Made by a program: the position numbers and the translations under genes. From Palsa-1150 sp036490515 (GTDB taxonomy: Bacteria; Myxococcota_A; Polyangia; Polyangiales; Polyangiaceae): DNA of 64,000 nt. Below, one piece after another: positions 17,361-26,470 of this stretch. The stretch lies in contig DASXDU010000007.1 of NCBI GenBank assembly GCA_036490515.1, positions 124,001-188,000 on the forward strand. Direction: 5' to 3'. Numbering within the stretch: the stretch's first letter is position 1; each line of letters opens with the position of its first letter. The notes beneath the pieces are model-generated. The model had not been told where the DNA came from. It made no database searches and saw nothing but the letters and a program-made list of their open reading frames with translations.

Positions 17361-19220
17361 ATGCTTCGCGGAAGGTTCGCCCCCGCGTTTCCCCTGGGGA
17401 TGGTGGCCCTGCTGGCAGGCCTGCCCGCGTGCGGGAAGTCGTCCGGATCGGGCCTGACCTGCGGTAGCGGCACGCGGCAGCAGGGGAGCGACTGCGTCGC
17501 GGTCCTCGACGGGGGCGCGGACGACACGGGTTCGCCCGGGCTCGATGCGGGGGACGACGCGACCGTCGACGCTGCGTCCGACGGGAGCTCCGGCTCGGGA
17601 CCCACGTTCGCGGGGATCACCGCGGTGGCGCCCGTGTCGTCCACGGAGCTCTTCGCGATCTGGGCGCCCGGAAGCGACGCGTCGGGTGCGAGCGCGCTTC
17701 GCTACCGGGTATACGTGGCCCCGTCCGGGCAGGCCCTGTCCTACCAGACGCCGGCTCTCCAGACGTCGGCGGGCGCCGTCTCCGCGGTCCTCGTCGGGCT
17801 CCAGGCGAACGCCGCGTACGTCGTCGGCGTTCGCGCCGTCGATCCGGCGGGCGTCGAGGACCAGAACACGGTGACGATGAACGGCTCGACCGCGGCCGAC
17901 ACGACGCCGCCCACGTTCGGGGGTCTCACAGGCGCGATCCCCTTCGGCAGCGGGGGCATCGAGCTCTCGTGGAGCGCGGCCAAGGACGATCTCAGCCCGG
18001 CGGCCGCGCTCACCTACCTCGTCTACCAGGGCAGCTCGGCGGGCGCCGAGGACTTCTCGTCTCCCGTCCTCGTCACCGATCCGGGCGCCACGTCGGCCGA
18101 GGTCACGCGCCTCGGGCAGCAGACGCTGGCCCGGTTCTTCGTCGTCCGCGCGCGCGACGCCGCGGGCAACGTCGACGCCAACACCGTAGAGCTCTCGAGC
18201 AGGCCCGCCCCCGACACCGTGCCGCCGCAGTTCGGGGGCTGCGTCGCCGCCGTGAACGCGCAGGCGCTCACCCTCGCGGTCTCCTGGGCTCCCGCGACCG
18301 ACGACGTCTCGGACCCTCCCAACATCACGTACGACATCTACGCGACGACGACGCCCGGGACCTACGACTTCACGCGGCCCTTCGCCGTCGTGAAGGGGGT
18401 CGACGTGGCGCCCATCTCCGGGCTCCAGCCCTCGACGCGCTACTCGTTCGTCTGCCGGGCGAAGGACGAGGCCGGGAACGAGGACACGAACCTCTTCGAG
18501 GTGAGCGCGCAGACAGGCTCCAGCCCGACGCCGCCCACCTTCGCGGGGCTCACCAGCCTGACGGGCGACCCGGTGGCCCGTACGGCGACCCTCGGCTGGA
18601 GCCCCGCGACCGACCCGTCGACGCCGCAGAGCGCCCTCCTCTACGACGTGTACGTCGCGGTGACTTCCGGCGGCGAGGCGTATGGCAAGCCGCCCTTCGC
18701 GACGTCCGCCGCGGGGGCGACGTCGACCAACGTGAGCGGGCTCCCCTCCAACACGACCGTCTACGTCGTCGTGCGGGCACGCGACGCGAGCGGCAACCAC
18801 GACGACAACATGGTCGAGAAGTCGATCTCCACGAACGCGAGCCTCTCGCTCGACGTGCAGCCCGTCTTCACGAACGACTGCGGCGTCGTCGGCTGCCACG
18901 TGCCGGGAAACCCGACGGGAGGGCTCATTCTCGCGCCCGGCTTCACCTACGCACAGATCGTCGACGTCCCGGCAGGCGAGATGAACGGCATCCAGCTCGA
19001 CGGGGGAACGGTGAACTACGTCACGCCGGGCGACCCGGACGACAGCTACGTGAACATCAAGATCAACGCGTCGCTCCTCGCCGCGCTGAAGACGAGCCTC
19101 GGCGCCGCGGGGGGCAGGACCGGCACCCAGATGCCCGCGCCCTCGACGGGCAGCACGCTCACGCAGACGCAGCTCGAGGCGATCGCGACGTGGATCGAGC
19201 AGGGGGCTCCGAACAACTGA
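17361..19220 (+). CDS. Lipoprotein with four fibronectin type III repeats and a cytochrome c-like C-terminus
   Basis: 619 residues. Lipobox LPAC is followed by an Asp/Ser/Gly-rich linker. Four FN3-type repeats of about 105 residues start at PTFAGI, PTFGGL, PQFGGC and PTFAGL (about residues 76, 178, 288, 392), each ending in an RA(R/V/K)D segment. The last 115 residues contain CGVVGCH (Cys507, Cys512, His513), a CxxxxCH motif, and a late MPAP segment, the pattern of PSCyt1-like cytochrome c domains of large secreted proteins; haem binding is inferred. Likely a cell-surface adhesive or electron-transfer lipoprotein. The next gene begins in its stop codon (TGATG), implying a two-gene operon. Confidence 0.82.
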   Translation: MLRGRFAPAFPLGMVALLAGLPACGKSSGSGLTCGSGTRQQGSDCVAVLDGGADDTGSPGLDAGDDATVDAASDGSSGSGPTFAGITAVAPVSSTELFAIWAPGSDASGASALRYRVYVAPSGQALSYQTPALQTSAGAVSAVLVGLQANAAYVVGVRAVDPAGVEDQNTVTMNGSTAADTTPPTFGGLTGAIPFGSGGIELSWSAAKDDLSPAAALTYLVYQGSSAGAEDFSSPVLVTDPGATSAEVTRLGQQTLARFFVVRARDAAGNVDANTVELSSRPAPDTVPPQFGGCVAAVNAQALTLAVSWAPATDDVSDPPNITYDIYATTTPGTYDFTRPFAVVKGVDVAPISGLQPSTRYSFVCRAKDEAGNEDTNLFEVSAQTGSSPTPPTFAGLTSLTGDPVARTATLGWSPATDPSTPQSALLYDVYVAVTSGGEAYGKPPFATSAAGATSTNVSGLPSNTTVYVVVRARDASGNHDDNMVEKSISTNASLSLDVQPVFTNDCGVVGCHVPGNPTGGLILAPGFTYAQIVDVPAGEMNGIQLDGGTVNYVTPGDPDDSYVNIKINASLLAALKTSLGAAGGRTGTQMPAPSTGSTLTQTQLEAIATWIEQGAPNN

Positions 19221-20713
19221 TGGTCCCCTCGACGCGACGTGAGCTCCGGCCTGCGCGGCTCGCCGCCCTCCTCGTTCTCGGTCTCGCTCTCGGTTTCGCT
19301 GCGTCGTGGACCGCGGGGTGCTCGCTCGTCAACTCGTTCGGAGACGTGGTGCCGCAGAAGGAGACCCCGGTCGACGGCAGCTCCGGGACCGACGGCGTCG
19401 CGCCGGCCACCGACGGTTCCACGGAGGAAGGGGCTCCCGCGGAGTCGGGCGCCGATGCCACCGCGGACGCAAGCGATGCGAGTGACGCGAGCGACACGGG
19501 GGACGGCGGGGTCGAGACCTCGGTGGACGCGAGCGCACGTGGGGCAGTGGTCATCGGGGGAACGGCGGCGCTCGACGGCGGCGAAGGCTTCGTCCTCACC
19601 GCGCTCGATCCGACGACGGGGACGGAGCTGCCCCAGGCGCGGGAGACGATGACCGTGTCGGCCGTCCTCTACGACGGCTCGCGCGACCTCTGGTACGTGT
19701 TCGAGTCGGGAGGGCAGGGGATCTTCCCGCTGCCGACCGACCCGTTCTGGGTTCACACCCGGCAGCTCGACGTCGTCACGGGGGCGTGGACGGAGCTCGG
19801 AAAGGTGGCGATCCCCGCGGGCCTGTCCTTCGCCACGACCACCGTCGAGGCCCAGCGCGTGTCGTACGTGGCGTACGGGCAGGGGAGCGGAGCGCCCGCC
19901 GACGGCGGCATCCCCTCGGCGTTCGGGCTCGTCACGCTCGATACGAGCGATCCCGCCAACGTCTCCGTCTCGAGCGTCGTCCAGCTGACCGCGTCGCCCA
20001 TCGCCCTCGTGGGGACCCGCAGCTCCGTGAACGCGGCGGGCGGCTTCGCGACCCTCGCAGCGACGACGAGCGCCGGCGGGACGAACGTCGCGCAGCTCAC
20101 CCCCGTCCTTCTCCCGTCCTCCAGCCCGCCGTCCGAGGAAGCGCCCATCGTGGGGACGGTCGCCGTGGGGGGCCAGACCGGCTTCGGCCTCGTACGCGTG
20201 TCGGGCGTCGAAGGGGTCGCGGTGGTCGCGCGCGGCAACGGAACGACGAGCGCGACGCTCTCGATCTACAACCCGGCAGCGAACTCGCCCGCGCAGGCGT
20301 TCCTCGGCGCGGGTACGTTCCCGTTCGGGGACAGCAACGTCAAGGCGCCCGCCTTCTCGGACTGCAGCGGGACGGTCTTCGTCGTAGGCACCAACTCGGA
20401 TCTGAACGTCTACGCCGTTCCGCTCGCCCCCACGCTCGTGCCGGCGGCCGACGGAGGCGCCGCCGCCGTCACGGCGGTCTCCGCGCCGACCGGGCACTCG
20501 GGCCAGGGCGTCTACTTCGAGCCCTACACGAACACCGTGCTCGTTCCCTTCAGCCAGGGCGACAACTTCGCGCTCACCGCGTACACGTTCGCCGGCGGAC
20601 AGCTCGTCGCGCGTCAGGCGCCACGCTGGGTCCCCCCGGCCGATCTCCGGCCCAACTTCATCGCCACGCGCTCGCCCGTGCCGTTCGACTGCTCGCTCGC
20701 CGCGGACTTCTGA
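19220..20713 (+). CDS. Asp/Ser-rich lipoprotein, possibly beta-propeller
   Basis: 497 residues. Lipobox TAGC (Cys34) follows a long hydrophobic signal. An acidic Ala/Asp/Ser linker runs to about residue 110. The rest is beta-rich with repeated G-x-V/A-x-L-D-T patterns (VLTALDPTTG, LVTLDTSDPANV, VYFEPYTNTVLV), compatible with a propeller, but no family was recognised. It starts within the stop of the FN3 lipoprotein gene (TGATG), so both are probably made together and may share a surface complex. It is convergent with the kinase gene 21 bp downstream; no hairpin was seen between them. Confidence 0.75.
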   Translation: MVPSTRRELRPARLAALLVLGLALGFAASWTAGCSLVNSFGDVVPQKETPVDGSSGTDGVAPATDGSTEEGAPAESGADATADASDASDASDTGDGGVETSVDASARGAVVIGGTAALDGGEGFVLTALDPTTGTELPQARETMTVSAVLYDGSRDLWYVFESGGQGIFPLPTDPFWVHTRQLDVVTGAWTELGKVAIPAGLSFATTTVEAQRVSYVAYGQGSGAPADGGIPSAFGLVTLDTSDPANVSVSSVVQLTASPIALVGTRSSVNAAGGFATLAATTSAGGTNVAQLTPVLLPSSSPPSEEAPIVGTVAVGGQTGFGLVRVSGVEGVAVVARGNGTTSATLSIYNPAANSPAQAFLGAGTFPFGDSNVKAPAFSDCSGTVFVVGTNSDLNVYAVPLAPTLVPAADGGAAAVTAVSAPTGHSGQGVYFEPYTNTVLVPFSQGDNFALTAYTFAGGQLVARQAPRWVPPADLRPNFIATRSPVPFDCSLAADF

Positions 20714-20734
20714 TCGACCCGCGCCGGCAGGCGC

Positions 20735-22231
20735 TCAGAGCCCGGTGCGGATCTCGCGCCCCTCGACGGTGCTCACGGTCTGCGGCGTCGGAGTGGCTGC
20801 CGGTGCCGTGCCCGGCACCTTGGCGGCGACGGGGGCGGCCGGCGCGGGAGCGGGCTTCCACGGGGCCGGGAGGGCGACTGCCTTCCCCGGGGCTGCTCCC
20901 GCAGGGGCAGGGAGAACGTGGCCCGCGGCGCTCGCGAGCGCGGTCGCCTCCGCGGAAGGGACCGACGAGTCAGCGGGCGGCGTGAGCGAGACCGCGGGCG
21001 GGGGCGCGACCTCGACGACGGGAGGGAGCGTCTCCGCAGGAGGAGGAGGGAGAGGCGCGGGCGCGGTGGCGATCGTCGAAGCCGAAGCCGGATGCGCCCC
21101 CCGGTTCACGAACAGGACGCCGCCGACGACGGCCGCGACCACGACGACGGCCGCGACGCCGATCAGGGCGGGCGAGGGACCTGCTCGACGCGACACGGTG
21201 GCGGGCGACTGCGAGGACACGAGGGGCGTCTCGCCGGGGGCCTGCGCGGGATCGCCGGTGCGGGCCGGGCCGTTCGGCGTGCCCGCACGCATCGGCGTGA
21301 CGGCGCGCGAGGTGCTCACGCGCGGCGTCGTCGCCGTGAGGCGCTTCAGCTCCGGCCCGCGCACCGAGACGACGCCTCGTGCCTCGAGCCAGCCGGCGAG
21401 GGCGTCCGCGAACTCGTCCGCCGACTGGAAGCGATCGGTCGGTTCGGGCGACATCGCCTTGACGACCATCGCGCCGAGCTCCGGGTCGAGGTCCGCGCGG
21501 AGGCTGCAAGGATCGGGGCGGGGCGCGAGCACGATCTTGAACATCAGATCGTTGAAGTTGTCGCCCTCGAAGGGGACGCGCCCCGTCAGGCACTCGAAGA
21601 GGAGGGTGCCGACCGCGTAGAGGTCGGTGCGCCCGTCGATCTCCTTGAGGCCGCGCGCCTGCTCCGGCGCCATGTAGTACGGGCTGCCGAGCACCGCGCC
21701 GGTCATCGTCGCGCTGCCGGCCGGCCCGTTGTTGAACTTCGAGATGCCGAAGTCGAGGATCTTGAGGAACTCCTCGCCCGACCGCGTCGGCACGAGGAAG
21801 AGGTTCGCCGGCTTGAGGTCGCGGTGGAAGATGCCCGCGGCGTGTGCGGCCTTGAGGCCGTCGAGGAGCTGGATGACGAGCTTCGCGGCGACGACCGGGT
21901 CGAGCGGACCGCCCCGGAGGCGCCCTGAGAGCTCCTCGCCGACGAGGAGCTCCATGACCATGTAGTGCGTGCCGTCGTCGAGCGACCCGAGATCGTACAC
22001 CTCGACGATGTGATCCGACCCGATGCGGCCGGCCGCCTGCGCCTCGCGCTCGAAGCGCGCCAGGATGTCGGTCGTCACGCCCGAGGGGACTCGCAGGATC
22101 TTGACCGCGACGTGCTTGTACGTGCGGATGTTCTCGCCCTCGAAGACGATGCCCCACCCACCCTCGCCGACGACGCGGATGATGCGGTACTTGCCGTCGA
22201 CGAGATCGCCGACTGCGACGTTCGTCCCCAT
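20735..22231 (-). CDS. Hanks-type Ser/Thr protein kinase, single-pass membrane receptor type
   Basis: 498 residues. The cytoplasmic kinase domain spans about residues 15-275: glycine loop GEGGWGIVFEG, VAVK lysine, catalytic loop HRDLKPANL, DFG magnesium motif and the APEQARG activation-segment end. A Pro/Thr-rich linker and one membrane helix (about 362-385) follow, then a Pro/Ala-rich extracytoplasmic tail without recognisable sensor domain. Function: phosphorylates Ser/Thr on unknown partners. ATG 22231 is chosen over the upstream TTG 22240 because a minus-strand TACTCT (22245-22240) overlaps that TTG and ends 8 bases before the ATG. The PEGA/TPR gene lies upstream on the same strand. Confidence 0.93.
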   Translation of the reverse strand: MGTNVAVGDLVDGKYRIIRVVGEGGWGIVFEGENIRTYKHVAVKILRVPSGVTTDILARFEREAQAAGRIGSDHIVEVYDLGSLDDGTHYMVMELLVGEELSGRLRGGPLDPVVAAKLVIQLLDGLKAAHAAGIFHRDLKPANLFLVPTRSGEEFLKILDFGISKFNNGPAGSATMTGAVLGSPYYMAPEQARGLKEIDGRTDLYAVGTLLFECLTGRVPFEGDNFNDLMFKIVLAPRPDPCSLRADLDPELGAMVVKAMSPEPTDRFQSADEFADALAGWLEARGVVSVRGPELKRLTATTPRVSTSRAVTPMRAGTPNGPARTGDPAQAPGETPLVSSQSPATVSRRAGPSPALIGVAAVVVVAAVVGGVLFVNRGAHPASASTIATAPAPLPPPPAETLPPVVEVAPPPAVSLTPPADSSVPSAEATALASAAGHVLPAPAGAAPGKAVALPAPWKPAPAPAAPVAAKVPGTAPAATPTPQTVSTVEGREIRTGL

Positions 22232-22239
22232 CTCGGACA

Positions 22240-22245
22240 AGAGTA
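22240..22245 (-). promoter_or_regulatory. -10 element (TACTCT) that fixes the kinase start
   Basis: TACTCT ends 8 bases before ATG 22231 and overlaps the alternative TTG start, so the shorter kinase is favoured. Confidence 0.45.
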
Positions 22246-22270
22246 CTCACCCAGGGCAAGATGGGAAAGG

Positions 22271-23359
22271 TCAGTAGACCCAGATCGCGCTCGCACCTCC
22301 GCATACGCCGACGCTTTGAAACGGCGCGAAGGCGGTCGACAGGTGCGGGATGGGGCCGGTCGCCTTCGTCCTCGCGGTCGCGGTGGCGGTACCTGTCCCT
22401 ACGCCGGGCCGCGGCTGCTCTCCCGAGACCGTGGGCCTCGTCACGACGAAGTAACCCGTGAGGGCGGCGCCGACGATCGTGCCTGCGAGGAGCACGTCGG
22501 TGAGGAGGTCGAGCGTCTGGCCGCTGCTCTTGACCGACTGGGCCTGGCTCACGTGGAAGCCGTCGTTCAGAGACTCGAAATCGTTGTGCTTCTGGACGGC
22601 GGCGAGCCCGGAGATCGTCGCGGTGACGAGCAGCCCGAGCGAGACGCCGCCCGTCACGTAGGCGGCCGTCGGGATGGGGCGCGCGCGGGGAACCTCGGTC
22701 GTGGCGCCGGCGGGCGCGGACGGCAGGGCCGAGCCGAAGCGAACCATCTGAAAGACGTGCGGAGGAAGGGTCGTCCCGGACGCCTCGAACTCCCAGCGCT
22801 GCTCGACGTAGCCGGGCAGGCGCGCGTTGATGACGTGGTGACCGCGCCGCAGCCCGAGCTCCATGGGCGCGGTCGCCTCCCCGTAGAGGTTCCGGACGTC
22901 GGTCCCCTGGATGGGCGTGCGGACGTCGAGGATCGTGGCGCCCGGCGGATTGGAGGAGACGGTGACGCGGACGACCCCGGTCCGGAGCGTGAGGAGATCC
23001 TTCTCGGCCTGCGCGCGCTCCTCCGGCGTGATGTCGCTGCCGGCCTCGCGAAGCCACGTCTCGTACGCGGTGATGGCCTCGGCGTCGCGCTCGATCTTCA
23101 TCGCGCAGAGCGCCAGGTTGCCCAGGATCTTGTACGAGGGGGACGCGGCGTACGCGGCCTTGAACTCGCGATACGCATCCTCGTAGCGCGGCGCCTTCGG
23201 GTCCTGGAGCAGCGCGACACCCGCCGCGAAGTGCGTGCGCGCCTCCTCGCTGATGGGGACGTCGGCCGCCAGGGCGCGCGGGGCGAGGAGCGTGAGCGCG
23301 AGCACGGTGGCGACGCCGCCCGCGGAGCGGACGAAGCAGCCGAAGGGGCGGTTCGACAT
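22271..23359 (-). CDS. Exported TPR/PEGA-domain protein
   Basis: 362 residues with a signal peptide (cleavage near ALAA). The N-terminal 120 residues are helical, TPR-like (YEDAYREFKAAYAASPSYKI). A PEGA-type beta-domain follows at about 125-210 (VTVSSNPPGATILD, then LRRGHHVINARLPGY). A membrane helix at about 235-260 and another near 295-315 bracket a short polar loop. This architecture is common in myxobacterial kinase neighbourhoods and is believed to be envelope-linked sensing or assembly; the exact role is unknown. AGGAGA before ATG 23359 and a TACCCT 34 bases upstream suggest a normal leadered transcript, unlike many genes here. Confidence 0.78.
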   Translation of the reverse strand: MSNRPFGCFVRSAGGVATVLALTLLAPRALAADVPISEEARTHFAAGVALLQDPKAPRYEDAYREFKAAYAASPSYKILGNLALCAMKIERDAEAITAYETWLREAGSDITPEERAQAEKDLLTLRTGVVRVTVSSNPPGATILDVRTPIQGTDVRNLYGEATAPMELGLRRGHHVINARLPGYVEQRWEFEASGTTLPPHVFQMVRFGSALPSAPAGATTEVPRARPIPTAAYVTGGVSLGLLVTATISGLAAVQKHNDFESLNDGFHVSQAQSVKSSGQTLDLLTDVLLAGTIVGAALTGYFVVTRPTVSGEQPRPGVGTGTATATARTKATGPIPHLSTAFAPFQSVGVCGGASAIWVY

Positions 23360-23473
23360 GAAGGCACGTCTCCTGAGGACGGTCGCGATCTGCGAGGGTA
23401 CGCCGTCCACATTCGCGGCGCGAGTGGACACGGCGCGCGGCGGTCCTTCATAGTTCGTGGCTCGGAGGCGGGC

Positions 23474-25390
23474 GTGGATCTGGCGAAGACCCTCCAGGCT
23501 CGCTGCGAGGCGATCGGGCTCGACCCGGGGCGCGGAGGTGGAAGCTCTGGGGCGACGATCCGGCTCGCGGGGACGCCGGGCGCGATGGGGCCCGAGGCGG
23601 CCCGCGTCCGCGGTGCGCTCGGCACGCTGCGCAGCGAGCCCGATCCCGGCGTGAGCACCCGCGAGCTCCCGCGCATCTCGGTGGAGCTCCGGGGAACCTT
23701 GTCGGACCCCGAGGACGGGGAAGGCGAGCAGGCACCGGCGGACACGGGCACGGACACGGGCAAGCACGAGCGGGATCTCGAGGTGGTGGGCCTGCTCGGC
23801 GAGGGCGGAATGGGTCGCGTCTTTCTCGCGCGCCAGCACTCGCTCAACCGCGAGGTCGCGATCAAGACGGTCCGGCACCGCGCGGGCGAGAGCGAGCGCG
23901 CGGCGCTCCTCTCGGAGGGCGCGATCGTCGGGTACCTCGAGCACCCCGGCGTGGTGCCGGTGCATGCGCTCGGCGTGGACGAGGAAGGCCGTCCGGTCCT
24001 CGTGATGAAGCGCGTCGAGGGCGCTCCTTGGTCCGAGCTCCTCGGGGATCCGGACCACGCGGCGTGGGCTTCTCTCGGCGGGGAGGCGCGCGACCGGCTC
24101 GCGGGCCACGTCGCCATCCTCATGCAGGTCTGCAACGCCGTGGACTTCGCGCACAGCCGGGGCGTGCTCCACCGCGACATCAAGCCGCAGAACGTCCTCA
24201 TCGGGCGCTATGGCGAGGTCTATCTCGCCGACTGGGGGCTCGCGATCCGTCTCGAGGCCGCAGGGCGCGTGCTGCCTCTCTGCGGCACCCCGCAGTTCAT
24301 GGCGCCCGAGATGGTCGTCGGCACGAAGCTCGACGCCCGCACCGACGTCTACCTGCTCGGCGCGACGCTTCACCAGATCCTCACCGGGACGCCGCGGCAC
24401 GGCGGAAGCACCCTCGGCGCCACGCTGCAGGCGGCAGGCGAGTCGAGGCCCGTGCAGTACCCGGATGCAGTCCCCGAGGCGCTCGCTCGCCTCGCCAATG
24501 CCGCGACGGCTCTCGTGCCGGACGACCGCCCTCCGACCGCGGCCTCGGTGCGCGAGGCGCTCGCCGACTACGTGCGCCACAGGAGCTCCATCGAGCTCGC
24601 CGGCTCTGCCTCGGAGCGCCTCGTCACGCTGCGCTCGATGATGAAGGACGCCGAGAGCCTCGCGAGCGCGGATCGCCAGCGCGAGATCGACGTGCTCGGC
24701 GCCGAGGCGGCGTTCGCGCTCGCGCAGGCGCTGCGAGAATGGCCCGACAACCCCGCCGCGCTCCGCAGCTCGACCGAGCTCGACGCGCTCCTCGGCTCGC
24801 GTCGTTCACGCGCCGCGCAGCTCGAGCGCTTCGCCCGCGAGCACGATCCCGTCGTGTCGAGCGTCCCGCGCGCCGTCGCCGCCGCCGCCCTCGCGCTCGT
24901 CGGCGCGGCTCTCTCCATCTCGAGCTTCTTCGTCGACGGCGAGGGGGTCACAGTGCGGACGCTCTTCGAGGAATCGCTGGCCCCCTTCGCGGTGGTCGCG
25001 ATCGGCGCGTTCGCCCTGCGGCGCTACTTCCTTCGGACCATCCTCAACCGGCGCATGGCCGCGGCCATGCTGACCGTCACCGGCTTGATCGTGGTCAACC
25101 GCGCCCTCGGCATGGGGTCGGGTGCGACCGCGGCGCAGGTGCTCGTCTTCGACTGCCTCGGCGTCGCCGCGTGGTGCGGCCTCTGCGCGGTCATCTTCTT
25201 CCGGTGGCTCGTCCTGCCCGGGGCGCTGGCGCTCGCCGCCGCCGTCGTGGCGGCCGCGGAACCCGGGCGGGCCTTTCCGGCCTTCTCGGTTGCCTCGGGC
25301 CTCGCGCTCCTGGTGGGGGCCTACTTCGGCTGGAGGATGGCCCTCACGCCCGGGGGTGCGGCACGCAGGGGCCGCTCCGACAAGGTGTGA
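23474..25390 (+). CDS. Ser/Thr protein kinase with DWG motif and polytopic C-terminus
   Basis: 638 residues. The kinase domain spans about residues 100-385: GEGGMGRVFLA loop, VAIK, catalytic HRDIKPQN (His233 on), and ADWG (Asp253) instead of the usual DFG; Asp is retained, so magnesium binding is plausible. APEMV ends the activation segment. A helical region (385-470) leads to five or six membrane helices to the C-terminus, with no extracytoplasmic sensor, a less common layout. The GTG at 23474 has GGAGG seven bases upstream and a TAGTTC at 23451-23456. The N-terminal 95 residues are low complexity. pqqA starts 61 bp downstream from its own promoter. Confidence 0.9.
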   Translation: MDLAKTLQARCEAIGLDPGRGGGSSGATIRLAGTPGAMGPEAARVRGALGTLRSEPDPGVSTRELPRISVELRGTLSDPEDGEGEQAPADTGTDTGKHERDLEVVGLLGEGGMGRVFLARQHSLNREVAIKTVRHRAGESERAALLSEGAIVGYLEHPGVVPVHALGVDEEGRPVLVMKRVEGAPWSELLGDPDHAAWASLGGEARDRLAGHVAILMQVCNAVDFAHSRGVLHRDIKPQNVLIGRYGEVYLADWGLAIRLEAAGRVLPLCGTPQFMAPEMVVGTKLDARTDVYLLGATLHQILTGTPRHGGSTLGATLQAAGESRPVQYPDAVPEALARLANAATALVPDDRPPTAASVREALADYVRHRSSIELAGSASERLVTLRSMMKDAESLASADRQREIDVLGAEAAFALAQALREWPDNPAALRSSTELDALLGSRRSRAAQLERFAREHDPVVSSVPRAVAAAALALVGAALSISSFFVDGEGVTVRTLFEESLAPFAVVAIGAFALRRYFLRTILNRRMAAAMLTVTGLIVVNRALGMGSGATAAQVLVFDCLGVAAWCGLCAVIFFRWLVLPGALALAAAVVAAAEPGRAFPAFSVASGLALLVGAYFGWRMALTPGGAARRGRSDKV

Positions 25391-25414
25391 GAGAGGGAGC
25401 CCGTCGCGAGCGCG

Positions 25415-25443
25415 TTGCGCCTCCTCGCGATTGCGCTCATGAT
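25415..25443 (+). promoter_or_regulatory. pqqA promoter
   Basis: TTGCGC (25415-25420), a 17-base spacer, and CATGAT (25438-25443), which ends 7 bases before ATG 25451. This is one of the few clear -35/-10 pairs in the window and predicts a leaderless pqqA mRNA. Confidence 0.55.
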
Positions 25444-25450
25444 TGCCTCC

Positions 25451-25570
25451 ATGGACTGGACGACGCCCTCGTACGAGGAAGTAAAGATGGACGCCGAGAT
25501 CGGCTCGTACCAGCAGGACCAGCAGGACGACGAGCTTCCGCCGTTCGTCGAGTCCGACGCAGCGGAGTAA
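25451..25570 (+). CDS. pqqA: PQQ precursor peptide PqqA
   Basis: A 39-residue peptide, the ribosomal precursor of pyrroloquinoline quinone. It carries the family signature MDWTTPSYEEVKMDAEIGSY; the Glu and Tyr of the E-x3-Y motif (Glu16, Tyr20) are the residues cross-linked by PqqE and excised to form PQQ. The C-terminal tail is longer and more acidic than in short PqqAs. ATG 25451 is preferred over in-frame ATG 25439 because the latter overlaps the predicted -10 CATGAT and the conserved part starts at the second ATG. pqqB follows with 3 bp between stop and start. Confidence 0.95.
   Translation: MDWTTPSYEEVKMDAEIGSYQQDQQDDELPPFVESDAAE
25564..25567 (+). promoter_or_regulatory. Ribosome binding site supporting a CTG start of pqqB
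   Basis: GGAG (25564-25567), inside the end of pqqA, is 6 bases from CTG 25574. The conserved PqqB N-terminus begins right at that CTG, and the in-frame codon two before it is the pqqA stop. Confidence 0.6.
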
Positions 25571-25573
25571 ACC

Positions 25574-26470
25574 CTGCGCGCACGCGTTCTAGGGTCCGGG
25601 GCGGGCGGTGGCCTTCCCCAGTGGAACTGCGCGTGTGAGAACTGCACGCTGGCCCGCGCGGGGGACGCTCGCGTGGAGCCGCGCACCCAGGACGCCGTCG
25701 CCGTGTCGGCCTCGTCGCGCGGTCCCTGGCTCCTCGTCAACGCATCTCCGGACGTGCTCCGCCAGATCGAGCGCTTCCCCGGCCTCCATCCCCGCGCGCC
25801 GCGGGACACTCCGATCGGCGCCATCGCGCTGACCAACGGGGACCTGGATCACGTCGTAGGGCTCCTCTCGCTGCGCGAATCGCAACCCCTCGTCGTCCTG
25901 GCCACCGAGCGGGTTCGCGCGGGTCTCGTCGAGCGCAACGCCATGCTCCGCACGCTCGCGCGTACGCCCGATCAGGTGACCTGGACGCGCCTCGAGCTGG
26001 GTCGCGAGGTGGAGCTCTCCGCGCTCGGGCTGGGCGTGACGCCGCTCGCCGTGTCCGGAAAGCTCCCCGTGCACCTCACGGGCGTCCTCGAGCCCTCGGC
26101 CGAGGACAACGTCGCCTTGCGGATCCGGGATCTCGCGAGCGGACGGATCCTGGTCGTCGCGACGGCCGTCGGCTCGCTCGAAGGCGTCGAGGCACTCGTG
26201 CGGGGCGCAGACGTCGTCCTCTTCGACGGCACGTTCTGGAGCGACGACGAGCTCGCGAAGCAGGGGCTCGGCAAGGCGCGGGCGCGCGACATGGCGCACG
26301 TGCCCATCGGCGGCGCGGGCGGCAGCCTGGAGCGCTTGCGCGCGGGCCGCCGCATCTACACGCACGTGAACAACACGAACCCGATCCTCCGCAGGGGCAC
26401 GCCCGAGCGAGTCGCCGTCGAGGCGGCGGGCTGGGAGGTCGCCTTCGACGGGATGGAGGTCGAGCTGTGA
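25574..26470 (+). CDS. pqqB: PQQ biosynthesis protein PqqB (CTG start)
   Basis: 298 residues, metallo-beta-lactamase fold enzyme; PqqB is reported to hydroxylate the tyrosine-derived part of the PQQ intermediate. The N-terminus RARVLGSGAGGGLPQWNC and the following CENC are the typical PqqB opening, with Cys-Cys zinc ligands; TNGDLDHVVGLL is the metal-binding His/Asp region, and THVNNTNPIL is conserved near the end. The first in-frame ATG/GTG/TTG (GTG 25673) would delete the whole GGGLPQWNC part. pqqA's stop is in the same frame two codons upstream, so CTG 25574, with a good ribosome binding site, is the only start that preserves the family N-terminus. It overlaps pqqC (GTGA). Confidence 0.93.
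   Translation: MRARVLGSGAGGGLPQWNCACENCTLARAGDARVEPRTQDAVAVSASSRGPWLLVNASPDVLRQIERFPGLHPRAPRDTPIGAIALTNGDLDHVVGLLSLRESQPLVVLATERVRAGLVERNAMLRTLARTPDQVTWTRLELGREVELSALGLGVTPLAVSGKLPVHLTGVLEPSAEDNVALRIRDLASGRILVVATAVGSLEGVEALVRGADVVLFDGTFWSDDELAKQGLGKARARDMAHVPIGGAGGSLERLRAGRRIYTHVNNTNPILRRGTPERVAVEAAGWEVAFDGMEVEL

Noticed and set aside
23457..23459. GTG at 23457 as kinase start
   Set aside because: Out of frame with the kinase domain; GTG 23474 is in frame with a good ribosome binding site.
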